A stretch of DNA of 64,000 nt, taken from Hyphomicrobiales bacterium. GTDB taxonomy: Bacteria > Pseudomonadota > Alphaproteobacteria > Rhizobiales > Rhizobiaceae. Each line of letters starts with the position of its first letter. The stretch's first letter is position 1. Below the pieces are notes generated by a model. That model made no database searches, was not told the DNA's origin, and worked only from the letters and a program-made list of their open reading frames with translations. Shown in pieces: positions 44,029 through 53,230 of this stretch. The stretch is from contig UCFC01000003.1 of NCBI GenBank assembly GCA_900471515.1, positions 1 to 64,000 of the forward strand. Direction: 5' to 3'. A program made the position numbers and the translations under genes.

Positions 44029-44544
44029 TCAGTTGTTGCCGAAGGCGGTCTGCAGCAGGGAAAGCTGGGCCTGAACGCTGTTCTGGTTGTCCGGAACGAT
44101 CGCCGCTTCTGCCGGGCGATAGATTTCGCGGTCGAGCAGGGCGATGCGGTTCTGCAGGCGAAGCGAACGTTCAACGAGGTCGCGGAAGGATTCCGGCAGG
44201 TCGCCCCAGCCCGGAGCGTTGCGGTCGACGTTGAAGCCGTCGAGACGAACCTTGTTCTTTTCGGCCAGAACCTGATCGCGCGACATTTCGCCATTGTTGA
44301 CGGCGCGCTGCAGCAGCAGCCAGGAGGCCATCTGCATCAGCCGGGTGGTCAGGCGCATCGATTCAGCCGCATAGAGTACCGAAGCCATGCGCGGCAGCAC
44401 CTTGGAGGCTGCGCGGCCCTGGCCGTCGAGGTAGGATGCGGTTTCTTCGACCAGCGACATGCCCTCTGCATACAGCGTCTTGAACTGCGAGGATGCGGCA
44501 GCGCGGCCCGCAAAACTGATTGTATTCAATCCAAGTTCCGACAT
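44029..44544 (-). CDS. rcdA: DUF1465 protein, RcdA-type ClpXP adaptor
   Basis: A 171-residue protein of family DUF1465, which includes Caulobacter RcdA, an adaptor needed for cell-cycle breakdown of CtrA by ClpXP. Family segments seen are FAGRAAASSQFKTLYAEGMSLVEETASYLDG, LYAAESMRLTTRLMQMASWLLLQRAVNNGEM and LPESFRDLVERSLRLQNRIALLDREIY, forming a three-helix bundle. The C-terminus is short and disordered. A CtrA-type site (TTAA-N7-TTAA) lies 121 bp upstream of the start, consistent with feedback control. Role in this organism is inferred. Confidence 0.88.
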   Translation of the reverse strand: MSELGLNTISFAGRAAASSQFKTLYAEGMSLVEETASYLDGQGRAASKVLPRMASVLYAAESMRLTTRLMQMASWLLLQRAVNNGEMSRDQVLAEKNKVRLDGFNVDRNAPGWGDLPESFRDLVERSLRLQNRIALLDREIYRPAEAAIVPDNQNSVQAQLSLLQTAFGNN

Positions 44545-44664
44545 CTAAAGAATCCCTGTTGCACGCATCTACTATCAGGTAACGCCGGTTTCCGCGGAAA
44601 AGTTTCCCGGCCGGTCTTTATGATTTCAAGATGGTATCTTTAGCCCAATTGCGCAAGCCGTTTC

Positions 44665-44679
44665 TTAAGAAAAGGTTAA
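44665..44679. promoter_or_regulatory. CtrA-type binding site upstream of rcdA
   Basis: TTAA (44665-44668), seven bases, TTAA (44676-44679): an exact match to the CtrA consensus TTAA-N7-TTAA, 121 bp upstream of the rcdA start. The 373-bp gap 44545-44917 otherwise holds only the DUF1192 terminator and a second such site. Confidence 0.6.
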
Positions 44680-44714
44680 TCTCCACAGTTTCGTGGAAAT
44701 ATCTAAGGCAGCGC

Positions 44715-44741
44715 AAAAAAGAAGAGCCGCAAAAGCGGCTC
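44715..44741 (-). terminator. Terminator of the DUF1192 gene
   Basis: GAGCCGC (44724-44730) pairs with GCGGCTC (44735-44741) around an AAAA loop; on the minus strand a TTCTTTTTT run follows. It is 177 bp beyond the DUF1192 stop and upstream of rcdA, separating the two units. Confidence 0.75.
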
Positions 44742-44840
44742 TCAAGGTAAAACAGGGAGAAAAATCAGACCAATTCACCGCTTGGAAAACTGTCTGAGGT
44801 TCAGAAGGATCTGAACAGCATGAGTAATATCTTATAAAGC

Positions 44841-44855
44841 TTAATTTTTTATTAA
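44841..44855. promoter_or_regulatory. Second TTAA-N7-TTAA site
   Basis: TTAA (44841-44844), seven bases (six T and one A), TTAA (44852-44855). This is also an exact CtrA consensus, but it lies in a very AT-rich stretch between the DUF1192 stop and its terminator, so chance is more likely than for the site at 44665. Confidence 0.35.
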
Positions 44856-44917
44856 TGCCGTCTCAATTTAAGACTTAACGAAAGTAATTACGGAGCAATA
44901 TTTGCGCGTTCACAGTC

Positions 44918-45109
44918 TTATGAACGGAACAGGTTTTCAGCAGCCAGACGGCCGGAAGCCTTGCTGGCGGCCTCGGCCTCGAGCCGCGCGATCTCGGCCT
45001 TCAAGAGTTCCACACGCGCTTTCAGCTCGTCCAGCGAAAGCATGGAGAGATCGCAGCCGATCTCGTGCGCGGTCTTCTTCTGCGGCCGGTCGTCATCGAT
45101 GAAGCTCAT
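44918..45109 (-). CDS. DUF1192 family protein
   Basis: A 63-residue protein with the family pattern: MSFIDDDRPQKKTAHEIGCDLSMLSLDELKARVELLKAEIARLEAE. The C-terminal half is a short coiled coil. Function is unknown. A conserved neighbour of rcdA-type genes is plausible, but here the two are separated by 373 bp and a terminator. AGGAACG upstream supports the ATG. Confidence 0.87.
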   Translation of the reverse strand: MSFIDDDRPQKKTAHEIGCDLSMLSLDELKARVELLKAEIARLEAEAASKASGRLAAENLFRS

Positions 45110-45185
45110 TGTCGTTCCTCCTTAAGCGTTTCGCGATCCTGCAGATCTGTTTCCATGCGCAGTCTTGCGCGACACCGTCCACTCG

Positions 45186-46466
45186 TCAGCCGAACTTTAC
45201 AGCAGGATCGACGCTTTCGGGAGGCTTGCTGGAACCGCGATCGGCAAGCGACATGCTTTGCGGCGTGAGCGTGGGAGACGTGGCCGTCGGGATCGTCGTG
45301 TAGGCGTCGCGGTCGCTTGCCGGAATGGCTGCGCGAATGCGGCTTCTGACGATGGCGTAGCCGGTAATCAGAAGATGGGCGAGCGCCGTCACCAGGAAGA
45401 GCGCATGCGGGCTGATGACCGACATGACCGGACCTCCGATCGTCGGGCCGATGACGGTGCCGATCCCGTAAAGCAATAACAAGCCGCCCGATACCTTCAC
45501 GAAATCTTCCGATGCGGCAAAGTCGTTCGCATGGGCGACGGCGATCGGATAGAGCGTATTGGCGACGGCGCCGTAGAGGATGACGAGGCCGATCAGGAAG
45601 GCAGGGGAGGAGGGGTGCAGCAGGAAGATCAGGAGGCCGGCGAGCGCTGCGATGGCCGACATGGCCGCCAACACGTAACGGCGGTCGATACGGTCGGAGA
45701 GGCGCCCGGCCGGAAGCTGCATTATGGCGCCGGCAAAGATGGTGGCGCTCATCATGACGGCGATCGCGGTATCGGAAAGGCCGGCACCCGCGCCGAAGAC
45801 GGCGCCGAGCGTGCCATAGGCGCCGTTGGCGATGCCGACGAGCAGGATGCCGAGGCAGGAAACGGGTGAATTGCGATAGAGCGCCGGCAGGTCGAGTTTC
45901 ACCGCCTTCAGAGGCTGCGGCGAGGCGGCGGTCGACAGCGTGGTCGGCAGCATGGCGATGCAGTAGAAGATGCCGCAGATCATGAAGAGCGCCGGCGTGC
46001 GCACGTCTTCCAGCGGGATCATCAGCTGGCCGCCAACGACGCCAAGCAGGGTGATGCCGATATAGAGCGAGAAAATCGCGCCGCGGCTTTCATTGTTCGC
46101 CCGCTCGTTCAGCCAGCTTTCGATGATCATCGACGTGCCTGCGGTGGAGAAGCCGGTGACCGCGCGCAGGATGACCCACCAGACCGGGTCGATGATGATG
46201 CCGCTCACGAGCGCGATGATGGCGATGATGGCGATGAAGCCGGAGAAGGCGCGCACATGGCCGACACGGCGCACCATCTTCGGCGCGATCAGGCAGCCGA
46301 CGACGAAGCCCGCCGCCCAGGAGGTTCCGAGCAGGCCGAGGGTGGTCGTGGCATAACCTTCGAGATTACCGCGTACGGGAAGCAGAATGCCCTGCAGTCC
46401 GTTGCCCATGAAGAGGAAGAGCGTGCCAAAGAGCAGCGCGGCGACGGACAGCAGATTTCTTGTCAT
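45186..46466 (-). CDS. MFS transporter (YcaD-like)
   Basis: A 426-residue major facilitator protein with twelve predicted helices in two halves. The first helix is LLSVAALLFGTLFLFMGNGLQGILLPVRG, and the SDRIDRRYVLAAMS loop between helices 8 and 9 is a motif-A-like repeat; the N half carries SYGPTIG-like and ESWLNERANNESRG segments typical of the YcaD group. Substrate is unknown. The ATG at 46466 is chosen because it immediately precedes the first helix. A long hydrophilic C-terminal tail follows the last helix. Confidence 0.88.
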   Translation of the reverse strand: MTRNLLSVAALLFGTLFLFMGNGLQGILLPVRGNLEGYATTTLGLLGTSWAAGFVVGCLIAPKMVRRVGHVRAFSGFIAIIAIIALVSGIIIDPVWWVILRAVTGFSTAGTSMIIESWLNERANNESRGAIFSLYIGITLLGVVGGQLMIPLEDVRTPALFMICGIFYCIAMLPTTLSTAASPQPLKAVKLDLPALYRNSPVSCLGILLVGIANGAYGTLGAVFGAGAGLSDTAIAVMMSATIFAGAIMQLPAGRLSDRIDRRYVLAAMSAIAALAGLLIFLLHPSSPAFLIGLVILYGAVANTLYPIAVAHANDFAASEDFVKVSGGLLLLYGIGTVIGPTIGGPVMSVISPHALFLVTALAHLLITGYAIVRSRIRAAIPASDRDAYTTIPTATSPTLTPQSMSLADRGSSKPPESVDPAVKFG

Positions 46467-46640
46467 ATCCCCAGACTCGGCGTGTTCGCTTTGAGAAGGA
46501 CATAAGGCGAGTGCTTGATCCGCCCAGTCCATAAGAATGTTGATTGTGCCCCGGAATGCCTTTACGGCGAGTAGATATCCTGTGTTCGCGTGAAAAAATG
46601 TCCGTCCTGTGACATTCTGATAGATGGAAAAAATAAAGCC

Positions 46641-46808
46641 ATGACAAAGCTGATAGCGTTGCTGCTCATCCTTGCCATGGCAATCCAGGTCATCAAGCCG
46701 CTCGGCTATCCGGGGCTGCGCCGCCGGATGGATTTCTGGAAGATCGCGCTGATTGCCTTCGCCGTCTGGGCGGTGGCGCTGCTGACGCGCGATTTTTTCG
46801 TGCCCTGA
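46641..46808 (+). CDS. Small two-helix membrane protein
   Basis: A 55-residue reading frame beginning MTKLIALLLILAMAIQVIKP, with a basic loop (YPGLRRRMDFW) and a second hydrophobic segment (IALIAFAVWAVALL) ending in TRDFFVP. The two hydrophobic segments and basic hairpin loop support a genuine inner membrane protein, but the ribosome binding site is weak (GGAAAAAA) and no function is known. It is divergent from the MFS gene. Confidence 0.6.
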   Translation: MTKLIALLLILAMAIQVIKPLGYPGLRRRMDFWKIALIAFAVWAVALLTRDFFVP

Positions 46809-46911
46809 AGCGGGACGCTCTCTTTCAGATCAGCTTGCCACGCTTGGGCCCTGTTTTGCATGTCGCTCGCAAGACCGCCGAACGCCTTTGCGCAACCTGC
46901 TCCAGGCAGGT

Positions 46912-47832
46912 TCAGTCCTGCAGGAGGATCTCGCCTTTCATGACCGGCACGCAGCTTCCCGAGATCGTCACGTCGGTGACTGTACCGGCCTTCTTGACGA
47001 CATCGAGCTCGATGATGCTGCGCCGGCCCATTTCGACGCCCTGCTCGATCGTCACGTGCTGGCTGATGTCCGTCTCCGGCAGCAGCGAGACGAGATAGGC
47101 GGAAAGGGCTGCCGATGCGCTGCCGGTCGCAGGGTCTTCGATGACGTTATCCAGCGGCGCGAACATGCGGGCGCGGATCTTCCATGGGGTGGCGGCAGGG
47201 CGAACGTAGAGGAACAGGGAGAAATCATGGCTGCCGGCTGTCGTCCTGGCCGCGTCCTGGAAGCCGTTGAGATTGGGGCTTGCCGCGGCCAGGGCCTCCA
47301 GGCTTTCAAGCTCGGCAACGGCAAATTTCAGGCCGACGGAAACGAAGACAGGGGCATGGGTCTTCTTGCGGATCGACCCGGGATCGATGGAGACGCAACC
47401 GGCGATAACGGTATCCGGTATCGTGCCTTCTATTTCAAGCGGCCGCGGAGCGCGGATCGTCGCTGCGGCAACACGGCCTTCGCTGCGCTGCAGGGCGACT
47501 TCCACAAGGCCGGCCTTCTCCTCGAAGCGCAGCGTATCGCCGACGGGGCGGCCGAAAAGCTCGCCCTGCAGTGCGATTACATAGGCGGTGCCGACATTGG
47601 GATGACCGGCGAAAGGCACTTCCATCGTCGGTGTGAAGATGCGCACCCTTGCCGTGTTTTCGGGATTCTCGGGCGGCAGCACGAAGGTGACTTCGGAATA
47701 GCCGAATTCGGCGGCGATCTTCTGCATGGCCGCGTCGCTGATGCCCCTGGCGTCGCTCATGACCGCGAGCGGATTGCCCTCGAAGCGGGTTGAGGTGAAG
47801 ACATCGACGGTGACGTAGGACAGGCTGTTCAT
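46912..47832 (-). CDS. PhzF family isomerase-like protein
   Basis: A 306-residue protein with the duplicated PhzF fold. The N-terminal segment YVTVDVFTSTRFEGNPLAVM and the catalytic Glu in YSEVTFVLPPE are present, as are VPFAGHPNVGTAYVI and the second-half DPATGSASAALSAYL. PhzF itself isomerises a phenazine precursor; most homologues of this form have unknown substrates, and no phenazine genes are near. Alone on the minus strand, 157 bp upstream of the fba end. Confidence 0.92.
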   Translation of the reverse strand: MNSLSYVTVDVFTSTRFEGNPLAVMSDARGISDAAMQKIAAEFGYSEVTFVLPPENPENTARVRIFTPTMEVPFAGHPNVGTAYVIALQGELFGRPVGDTLRFEEKAGLVEVALQRSEGRVAAATIRAPRPLEIEGTIPDTVIAGCVSIDPGSIRKKTHAPVFVSVGLKFAVAELESLEALAAASPNLNGFQDAARTTAGSHDFSLFLYVRPAATPWKIRARMFAPLDNVIEDPATGSASAALSAYLVSLLPETDISQHVTIEQGVEMGRRSIIELDVVKKAGTVTDVTISGSCVPVMKGEILLQD

Positions 47833-47933
47833 GGCGGCTCCAGCGGTTGGCGCGCCATGATTAGCGAGGCTGGCGGTCGCAGCGAAGGATTATCTTGTCG
47901 CCATGACAAATCGGCTTGGCGGCAGTGGCAGCA

Positions 47934-47963
47934 CAAAACGGGCGGCGAAGGTATTCGCCGCCC
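47934..47963 (-). terminator. Terminator of fba
   Basis: On the minus strand, GGGCGGCGAA pairs with TTCGCCGCCC around a 4-base loop (arms 47940-47949 and 47954-47963) and is followed by GTTTTGTG. It is 26 bp past the fba stop. Confidence 0.8.
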
Positions 47964-47989
47964 GCATCATCTTTCAATCGTCAAAAGGC

Positions 47990-49015
47990 TTATGCGGCCT
48001 TTTCGAGCTCGGCCTTCCAGCTGCCCTTGGCGGCGAGGCTGTTCATTTCGGCGCGGTGCGCAAATTCGCGCTGACCGGCGGCGACATTTTCCTGCTTGCC
48101 GTTCCAGGCCTTGAGCGCGCTGTCCTGCAGGGCGCGGCCATAGGAGAAGGTGACGAACCAAGGCAGGTCGTAGCCGGAATTGATCGCCGAAAGATGGGCG
48201 GTCGCCTCTTCCGTCGTCTGGCCGCCGGAGAGGAAGGCGATGCCCGGAACGGCTGACGGAACCGTGCGCTTCAGGACCTGAACGGTGCGTTCGGCGACTT
48301 CGGCGACGGAGGCCTTGCGGGCGTTCTTGCCGTCGATGACCATGTTCGGCTTCAGGATCATGCCTTCGAGGCTGACACGGGCATCGGCCAGTTCCTCGAA
48401 CACGATGCGCAGCGTGGATTCGGTGACTTCGGCGCAGCGGTCGATATTGTGGTCGCCCGGCTTGCCGTCCATCAGGCATTCAGGCTCGACGATCGGCACG
48501 ATCTTGGCTTCCTGGCAGAGCGCGGCATAACGGGCAAGTGCCTGGGCGTTGGCGCGAACGGAGCCGCGGCTCGGCAGGGTCCCGGAAATGGCGATGACGC
48601 CGCGCCACTTGGCAAAGCGGGCACCGGCTTCGTAATATTTGGCAAGGCGGTCTGCGAGACCGTCGAGGCCTTCGGTGACGGTTTCACCCGGGAACTTGGC
48701 CATCGGCTTGGCGCCGGTATCGACCTTGATGCCCGGAATGCTGCCGGCGGCCTTGATGATGTCGACGAAAGGCGTGCCGTCGGCCGCTTTCTGATACAGG
48801 GTCTCCTCATAGAGGATGACGCCGGAAATATACTTCTTCATCGCGTCTTCCGACCGGAAGAGCATCTCGCGATAGTCGCGGCGGCTGGTTTCGGTCGATT
48901 CAAGATTGATCGCATCGAAACGCTTCTTGATGGTGGAGGTCGATTCATCGGCGGCAAGCAGGCCCCGACCGCCAGCAACCATCTTCACTGCAATGTCTTC
49001 CAGTCGTTCGCTCAT
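47990..49015 (-). CDS. fba: Class I fructose-bisphosphate aldolase
   Basis: A 341-residue class I aldolase, which cleaves fructose-1,6-bisphosphate to dihydroxyacetone phosphate and glyceraldehyde-3-phosphate through a Schiff base. The N-terminus GGRGLLAADEST, KVDTGAKPM, the Schiff-base lysine in GMILKPNMV (Lys222) and FLSGGQTTEEAT are all typical of the animal-like class I enzyme. It is the last of the glycolytic genes on this strand, 221 bp downstream of pgk and beyond its terminator, so it has its own promoter in the gap. A strong palindrome lies in that gap. Confidence 0.94.
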   Translation of the reverse strand: MSERLEDIAVKMVAGGRGLLAADESTSTIKKRFDAINLESTETSRRDYREMLFRSEDAMKKYISGVILYEETLYQKAADGTPFVDIIKAAGSIPGIKVDTGAKPMAKFPGETVTEGLDGLADRLAKYYEAGARFAKWRGVIAISGTLPSRGSVRANAQALARYAALCQEAKIVPIVEPECLMDGKPGDHNIDRCAEVTESTLRIVFEELADARVSLEGMILKPNMVIDGKNARKASVAEVAERTVQVLKRTVPSAVPGIAFLSGGQTTEEATAHLSAINSGYDLPWFVTFSYGRALQDSALKAWNGKQENVAAGQREFAHRAEMNSLAAKGSWKAELEKAA

Positions 49016-49110
49016 CTCGTTCTCTCCACAATGAAATCCGGCAGAATTGATAATATAGAACTCGGATAACAGAAGTTTATAGGCAGAAAAAAGAGAGGGC
49101 TAAGTCATTG

Positions 49111-49137
49111 AAACGATTGAAATGATTTCAATCGTTT
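49111..49137. promoter_or_regulatory. Palindrome upstream of fba
   Basis: Perfect 12-base arms AAACGATTGAAA (49111-49122) and its complement (49126-49137) with a 3-base centre. It is AT-rich, lacks a T run on the minus strand, and lies 95 bp upstream of the fba ATG, past the pgk terminator. The form suits an operator of a LacI- or GntR-like sugar regulator better than a terminator; the regulator is unknown. Confidence 0.5.
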
Positions 49138-49166
49138 GAAAGTTTGGGAATTTTTTCTCCGTTTGA

Positions 49167-49201
49167 GCAAAAGACCGCGGAAGCGTTCGCCTCCGCGGTC
49201 T
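49167..49201 (-). terminator. Terminator of pgk
   Basis: On the minus strand, AGACCGCGGA pairs with TCCGCGGTCT (arms 49172-49181 and 49192-49201) with further GCG/CGC pairing in the loop, followed by TTTTGC. It starts 36 bp past the pgk stop. Confidence 0.8.
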
Positions 49202-49236
49202 ATCCTGCTGGAATATCTGGTTAATCGACCGATCGA

Positions 49237-50433
49237 TTATCGGGAGAGAACGGCCACTCCCGGCAGTTCCTTGCCTTCCATCCATTCAAGGAAGGCGCCG
49301 CCTGCCGTCGAGACGTAGGTAAACTCTTCGGCAACGCCGGCATGGTTCAGCGCCGAGACCGTATCACCGCCGCCTGCGACCGAGGTGAGCTTGCCGGCCT
49401 TGGTGCGTTCGGCTGCATATTTTGCGGCGGCAACGGTCGCCGCGTCGAAAGGCTCGATTTCAAAGGCGCCGAGCGGACCGTTCCAGACGAGCGTCGTGGC
49501 GCGTTCGATCCAGGCCTTGACGGAATCGACCGACTTCGGGCCGACATCGAGGACCATGGCATCGGCCGGAATGGCTTCGATGGAGACGATCTCATTGGCG
49601 GCTCCGGCCTTGAATTCGCGCGCGACGACGCCGTCTTCCGGCAGGACGATCGCGCAGCCGGCGGTCGCGGCTTCGATCATGATCTGCTTGGCGGTATCGG
49701 CGAGATCATGCTCGCAGAGCGACTTGCCGACATTGGTGCCGCGGGCGGCGATGAAGGTATTGGCCATGCCGCCGCCGATGACGAGAGCATCCACCTTCTT
49801 CACGAGGTTCATCAGGAGATCGATCTTGGTCGAAACCTTGGCGCCGCCGACGATTGCGACCACCGGACGGGCCGGGTTGCCGAGGCCCTTTTCCAGCGCT
49901 TCGAGCTCGGCCTGCATGGTGCGGCCGGCATAGGCCGGCAGGTGGTGGGCAAGGCCTTCGGTGGAGGAATGGGCGCGGTGAGCCGCCGAGAAGGCGTCGT
50001 TCACATAGAGATCGCCGTTGGCGGCAAGCGCCTTGGTGAATTCAGGATCGTTCTTTTCCTCTCCCTTGTGGAAGCGGGTGTTTTCCAGAAGCAGGATATC
50101 GCCGTCGTTCATCCTGGCGACGGCGGTGGCCGCTGCATCGCCGATGCAGTCGGACGCGGTCAGGACCGCGTGGTCGAGGACCGCCTCGACCGACGGAGCG
50201 ATCAGCGAAAGCGAGAATTCTGCCGAAGGGCCATCCTTCGGGCGACCGAAATGGGCAAGCAGGATGACCTTGGCGCCCTTTTTCGACAGTTCAAGGATCG
50301 TCGGTGCGACGCGCTCGATGCGGGTCGTATCCGTAACCTTGCCGTCCTTGACCGGGACGTTGAGATCGACGCGGACGAGAACGCGCTTGCCGGCGATGTC
50401 GTTGAGGTCGTCGAGGGTCTTGAAAGCTGCCAT
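49237..50433 (-). CDS. pgk: Phosphoglycerate kinase
   Basis: A 398-residue enzyme that makes ATP from 1,3-bisphosphoglycerate. Standard signatures are [16 protein letters not shown] near residue 16, LLAHFGRPK near 60, [13 protein letters not shown] near 200 and the C-terminal [11 protein letters not shown]. The start at 50433 matches the family and avoids an unrelated 21-residue extension. It lies between the cation antiporter gene and fba on the same strand and has its own terminator. Confidence 0.97.
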   Translation of the reverse strand: MAAFKTLDDLNDIAGKRVLVRVDLNVPVKDGKVTDTTRIERVAPTILELSKKGAKVILLAHFGRPKDGPSAEFSLSLIAPSVEAVLDHAVLTASDCIGDAAATAVARMNDGDILLLENTRFHKGEEKNDPEFTKALAANGDLYVNDAFSAAHRAHSSTEGLAHHLPAYAGRTMQAELEALEKGLGNPARPVVAIVGGAKVSTKIDLLMNLVKKVDALVIGGGMANTFIAARGTNVGKSLCEHDLADTAKQIMIEAATAGCAIVLPEDGVVAREFKAGAANEIVSIEAIPADAMVLDVGPKSVDSVKAWIERATTLVWNGPLGAFEIEPFDAATVAAAKYAAERTKAGKLTSVAGGGDTVSALNHAGVAEEFTYVSTAGGAFLEWMEGKELPGVAVLSR

Positions 50434-50513
50434 GGGAAGATCCGTTCGTGGTTGGCGAAAGTTGGCCGACCATAGCAAGGATCGAGGGAGACGCAAGGCA
50501 GTCGGCGGTCGTT

Positions 50514-52364
50514 TTAGCGTGGGCTTTCGTCACGTCCGGCAGTGCTTTCCGCCGCGGCTGCCTCGTGTTTTTTGCGCCCCTTCATACGGTCGCGCGTGCG
50601 CTGGATAATCTCGCGCAGATTGATGAAGATCGGCAGCGTGATGGCCGGTTCCACGGCCTCCAGCGACATGCCGACGGAGGTGATGTGGTCCTGGTCGTCG
50701 AGATCGCGGACGATGAGGATGAGCGAGCCGAGACGGACGCGATCGGCATAATCGGCCTTGCCGCCGAGGCGCTGTTTCATCAGTTCGGCAATCGTCAGGC
50801 CCTTCTCGGATTCGTTGAGAAGGCCCGGACCATAGGCGGTATCGAGATCGGCCGCCGGGCGGGCAGGCGACAGCGCGAAGGCGCCGAAGAATTCGGCGTC
50901 ATCCTCGTCGACAGGCGCGCGGCTGGCGAAGATGCGGTCGAGCAGACGCGAATAGCTGGGCGCGATGAAGAGGTAGACGAGGTCGTTCTCCCGCAGGCGA
51001 CCGGCATATTGGTAACGCATCGACTTGCCGTCGCGGATCACCAGCGAAGGGGTGGCCCAACGCGGGATGCGCTCGCCGCGAAGGATCGGACTGTCCTTTA
51101 TGACGCGGTAGGAGAGCAGTTCGTGATTGGCCGCACCCGGCAGGTCGACCTCGACTTTGTCGACTGCGCCGATGCGCGGCGGGATGATGAGGCCGAGGCG
51201 CTTGGCGACCGGTTTGATCGTCCAGCCCTGCACGAGCAGCGAAACGAGCACGATGATGAAGGCGGTGTTGAAATAGATCTGACTATGCTCCAGCCCGCCG
51301 AGGATCGGCATGATGGCGAGCAGGATCGAGACGGCACCGCGCAGGCCGACCCAGGCGACAAAGCCGATTTCCTGCTGCGTATAATCGAAAGGCAGCAGAG
51401 ACAGCCAGACGGCGAGCGGCCGGGCGACGAAGATCAGGAACAGGGCGAGCAGGACCGCCGGCACGATGATGACGGGAAACTGCGAGGGCGTCGCCAGCAG
51501 GCCGAGCACGAGGAACATGATGATCTGGGCAAGCCAGGTCATGCCGTCCTGAAAACGCCTGATGGTGCCGATCGCCTGCATCTTGCGGTTCCCGGCATAG
51601 ATGCCGGCGACATAGACCGCAAGGAAGCCGCTGCCGCCGACAGCGCCGGTGAAGGAGAAGACGAGAAGGGCGAGTGCCAGCACGAAAATCGGTGTGAGGC
51701 CGCGATCCGTTTCCAGCCGGCCGGCGATGAGCACGATCATCATGCCGCCGAGCAGGCCGAGGATGACGCCAAGGCCCATCTGCTGGATGAACATGGCCAG
51801 CATGCCGATATTGATGCCGGCATAACGTTCGCCGCTCGCGAGAACCTCGACCAGGGCGATGGTCAGGAAAATTGCCATCGGATCGTTGGTGCCGGATTCG
51901 ACTTCCAGCGTGGAGCGCACCTTGTCCCTGATATTGATGCCGCCAATGCGCAGCAGGAAGAAGACGGCGGCGGCATCGGTGGAGGCGACGATCGAGCCGA
52001 GCAGCATGCCTTCGAGCCAGGTGAAGTCGAGCAGCCAGCGGGCGGCGAAGGCGAAGAGTGCCGCGGTCAGAAGCACACCGATCGAGGCGAGCGTCAGTGA
52101 CGGTATCGCGGCGATGCGGAAGGCCTGCATCGGCGTGCCGAAACCGGAATCGAACAGGATGATCGCAAGCGCGATGGAGCCCAGAATATAGGCGAGATAG
52201 TTGTTGCTGAATTCGATGCCGAGACCGTCGACGCCGGCGGCAAGCCCGATCATCAGGAAGAGCAGAAGGAGGGGAGCGCCGAAGCGGAAGGCCAGCAGGC
52301 TGGAAAAGGCTGCAAGAAGCACGAGCGCCGTCGCGACCAGCACCACGATATAAAACGCTTCCAT
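50514..52364 (-). CDS. Potassium/proton antiporter, CPA1 type with TrkA-C domain
   Basis: A 616-residue membrane protein with about 12-13 helices. CPA1 features are [13 protein letters not shown], the ion-binding [15 protein letters not shown] and [17 protein letters not shown]. After the membrane part a TrkA-C (RCK-C) domain occurs near residues 430-500 ([21 protein letters not shown]), followed by a C-terminal cytosolic part. The layout matches NhaP2/CvrA-type K+/H+ antiporters, which protect against high cytosolic K+. ATG 52364 starts the first helix. It sits between GNAT and pgk on the same strand without overlap. Confidence 0.9.
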   Translation of the reverse strand: MEAFYIVVLVATALVLLAAFSSLLAFRFGAPLLLLFLMIGLAAGVDGLGIEFSNNYLAYILGSIALAIILFDSGFGTPMQAFRIAAIPSLTLASIGVLLTAALFAFAARWLLDFTWLEGMLLGSIVASTDAAAVFFLLRIGGINIRDKVRSTLEVESGTNDPMAIFLTIALVEVLASGERYAGINIGMLAMFIQQMGLGVILGLLGGMMIVLIAGRLETDRGLTPIFVLALALLVFSFTGAVGGSGFLAVYVAGIYAGNRKMQAIGTIRRFQDGMTWLAQIIMFLVLGLLATPSQFPVIIVPAVLLALFLIFVARPLAVWLSLLPFDYTQQEIGFVAWVGLRGAVSILLAIMPILGGLEHSQIYFNTAFIIVLVSLLVQGWTIKPVAKRLGLIIPPRIGAVDKVEVDLPGAANHELLSYRVIKDSPILRGERIPRWATPSLVIRDGKSMRYQYAGRLRENDLVYLFIAPSYSRLLDRIFASRAPVDEDDAEFFGAFALSPARPAADLDTAYGPGLLNESEKGLTIAELMKQRLGGKADYADRVRLGSLILIVRDLDDQDHITSVGMSLEAVEPAITLPIFINLREIIQRTRDRMKGRKKHEAAAAESTAGRDESPR

Positions 52365-52642
52365 GCCCACCCCTTTCGCTTCATCACGCCATTCCGCAGC
52401 TGCCCCGGCTGCTCCATGCCCCCACGTCCAGCGCGATCTATCAGTAAACGGCAAAATACGGCAGAAGGGTAGGCCTCGCGGCTTAACCTCGGCTGCATTG
52501 CTGCATCATGCTGCTGGACGGTCCTTGGGCTTGGGACCAGTGAAGAATGCTACGGGAAAAAGTCTGTATAAAGAATGTATAAGCAAATCAGGCGAGAGCA
52601 GGGCAGACAGAGGCCGCGCCACACTTTTTGTTGATGAGGCCG

Positions 52643-53152
52643 TTAGCGGCCGCTTCGATCTTCCTTGACCTGATATTGCTTCTGGATCCGGTCAACCGAC
52701 GTCCCGTCCCTGAGGGGCACTTTCTCGAGCGTGTTATAGGTGCGGAAGCCCATTTTCTCGTAATAGGCCAGTCCGCCGGTATTGTCGGCGCGGATGGTCG
52801 CGTTGATGATGTCGATCTTGCGCTTCCTGGCGGCGGCAAGTGTTGCGGCAAACAGCGCGGTGCCGACGCCGGGGATCTTCGGGTTCAGCCGCGCGAAGGT
52901 CGCGATATCGGCCCACGCCTCCGGCAGATCGCCGTAGAGGCTGAGAGACTGAAAGCCGGCAAGCCCGGAGCCTGCCTGCGCCACATGGCAGGTGAGGGCG
53001 AATTCGCCCGATATGAACCAGTCGGCCAGCAGTTCGGGGGAAAGGGGCTCCTCGATAGCAGTCGTGCCGCCGGCTTCGATGATTTCATTGATAAGCCCGC
53101 AGAGTTCCTCTGCGTCATCGACGGTCGCTTCGCGGATGGTCAATTGTGCCAT
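52643..53152 (-). CDS. GNAT family N-acetyltransferase
   Basis: A 169-residue GNAT protein: LTIREATVDDAEELCGLINEII at the N-terminus, AWADIATFARLNPKIPGVGTALFAATLAAARKR containing the acetyl-CoA motif A loop, and NTGGLAYYEKMGFRTYN, motif B. The substrate is unknown. ATG 53152 (with GGAG upstream) is preferred over 53161. It sits between gap and the antiporter gene; a gap terminator lies just before it. The gap 52365-52642 to the antiporter gene holds nothing recognised. Confidence 0.88.
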   Translation of the reverse strand: MAQLTIREATVDDAEELCGLINEIIEAGGTTAIEEPLSPELLADWFISGEFALTCHVAQAGSGLAGFQSLSLYGDLPEAWADIATFARLNPKIPGVGTALFAATLAAARKRKIDIINATIRADNTGGLAYYEKMGFRTYNTLEKVPLRDGTSVDRIQKQYQVKEDRSGR

Positions 53153-53176
53153 GCTCTCCATCTTCCCGATCGCCGG

Positions 53177-53210
53177 AAACGAAAACGGCCCGGTTTCCCG
53201 AGCCGTTTTC
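53177..53210 (-). terminator. Terminator of gap
   Basis: On the minus strand GAAAACGGC pairs with GCCGTTTTC (arms 53181-53189 and 53202-53210), ending in a CGTTTCC tail. It lies 21 bp past the gap stop and just before the GNAT start. Confidence 0.65.
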
Positions 53211-53230
53211 CCGATCTCTGCGCCTTGGGC

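Noticed and set aside
50448..52100. Long plus-strand open frame opposite the K+/H+ antiporter gene (and another opposite gap/GNAT at 52628-54277)
   Set aside because: Asp/Arg/Gln-rich translations typical of antisense reading of membrane and enzyme genes; no domain or start signal.
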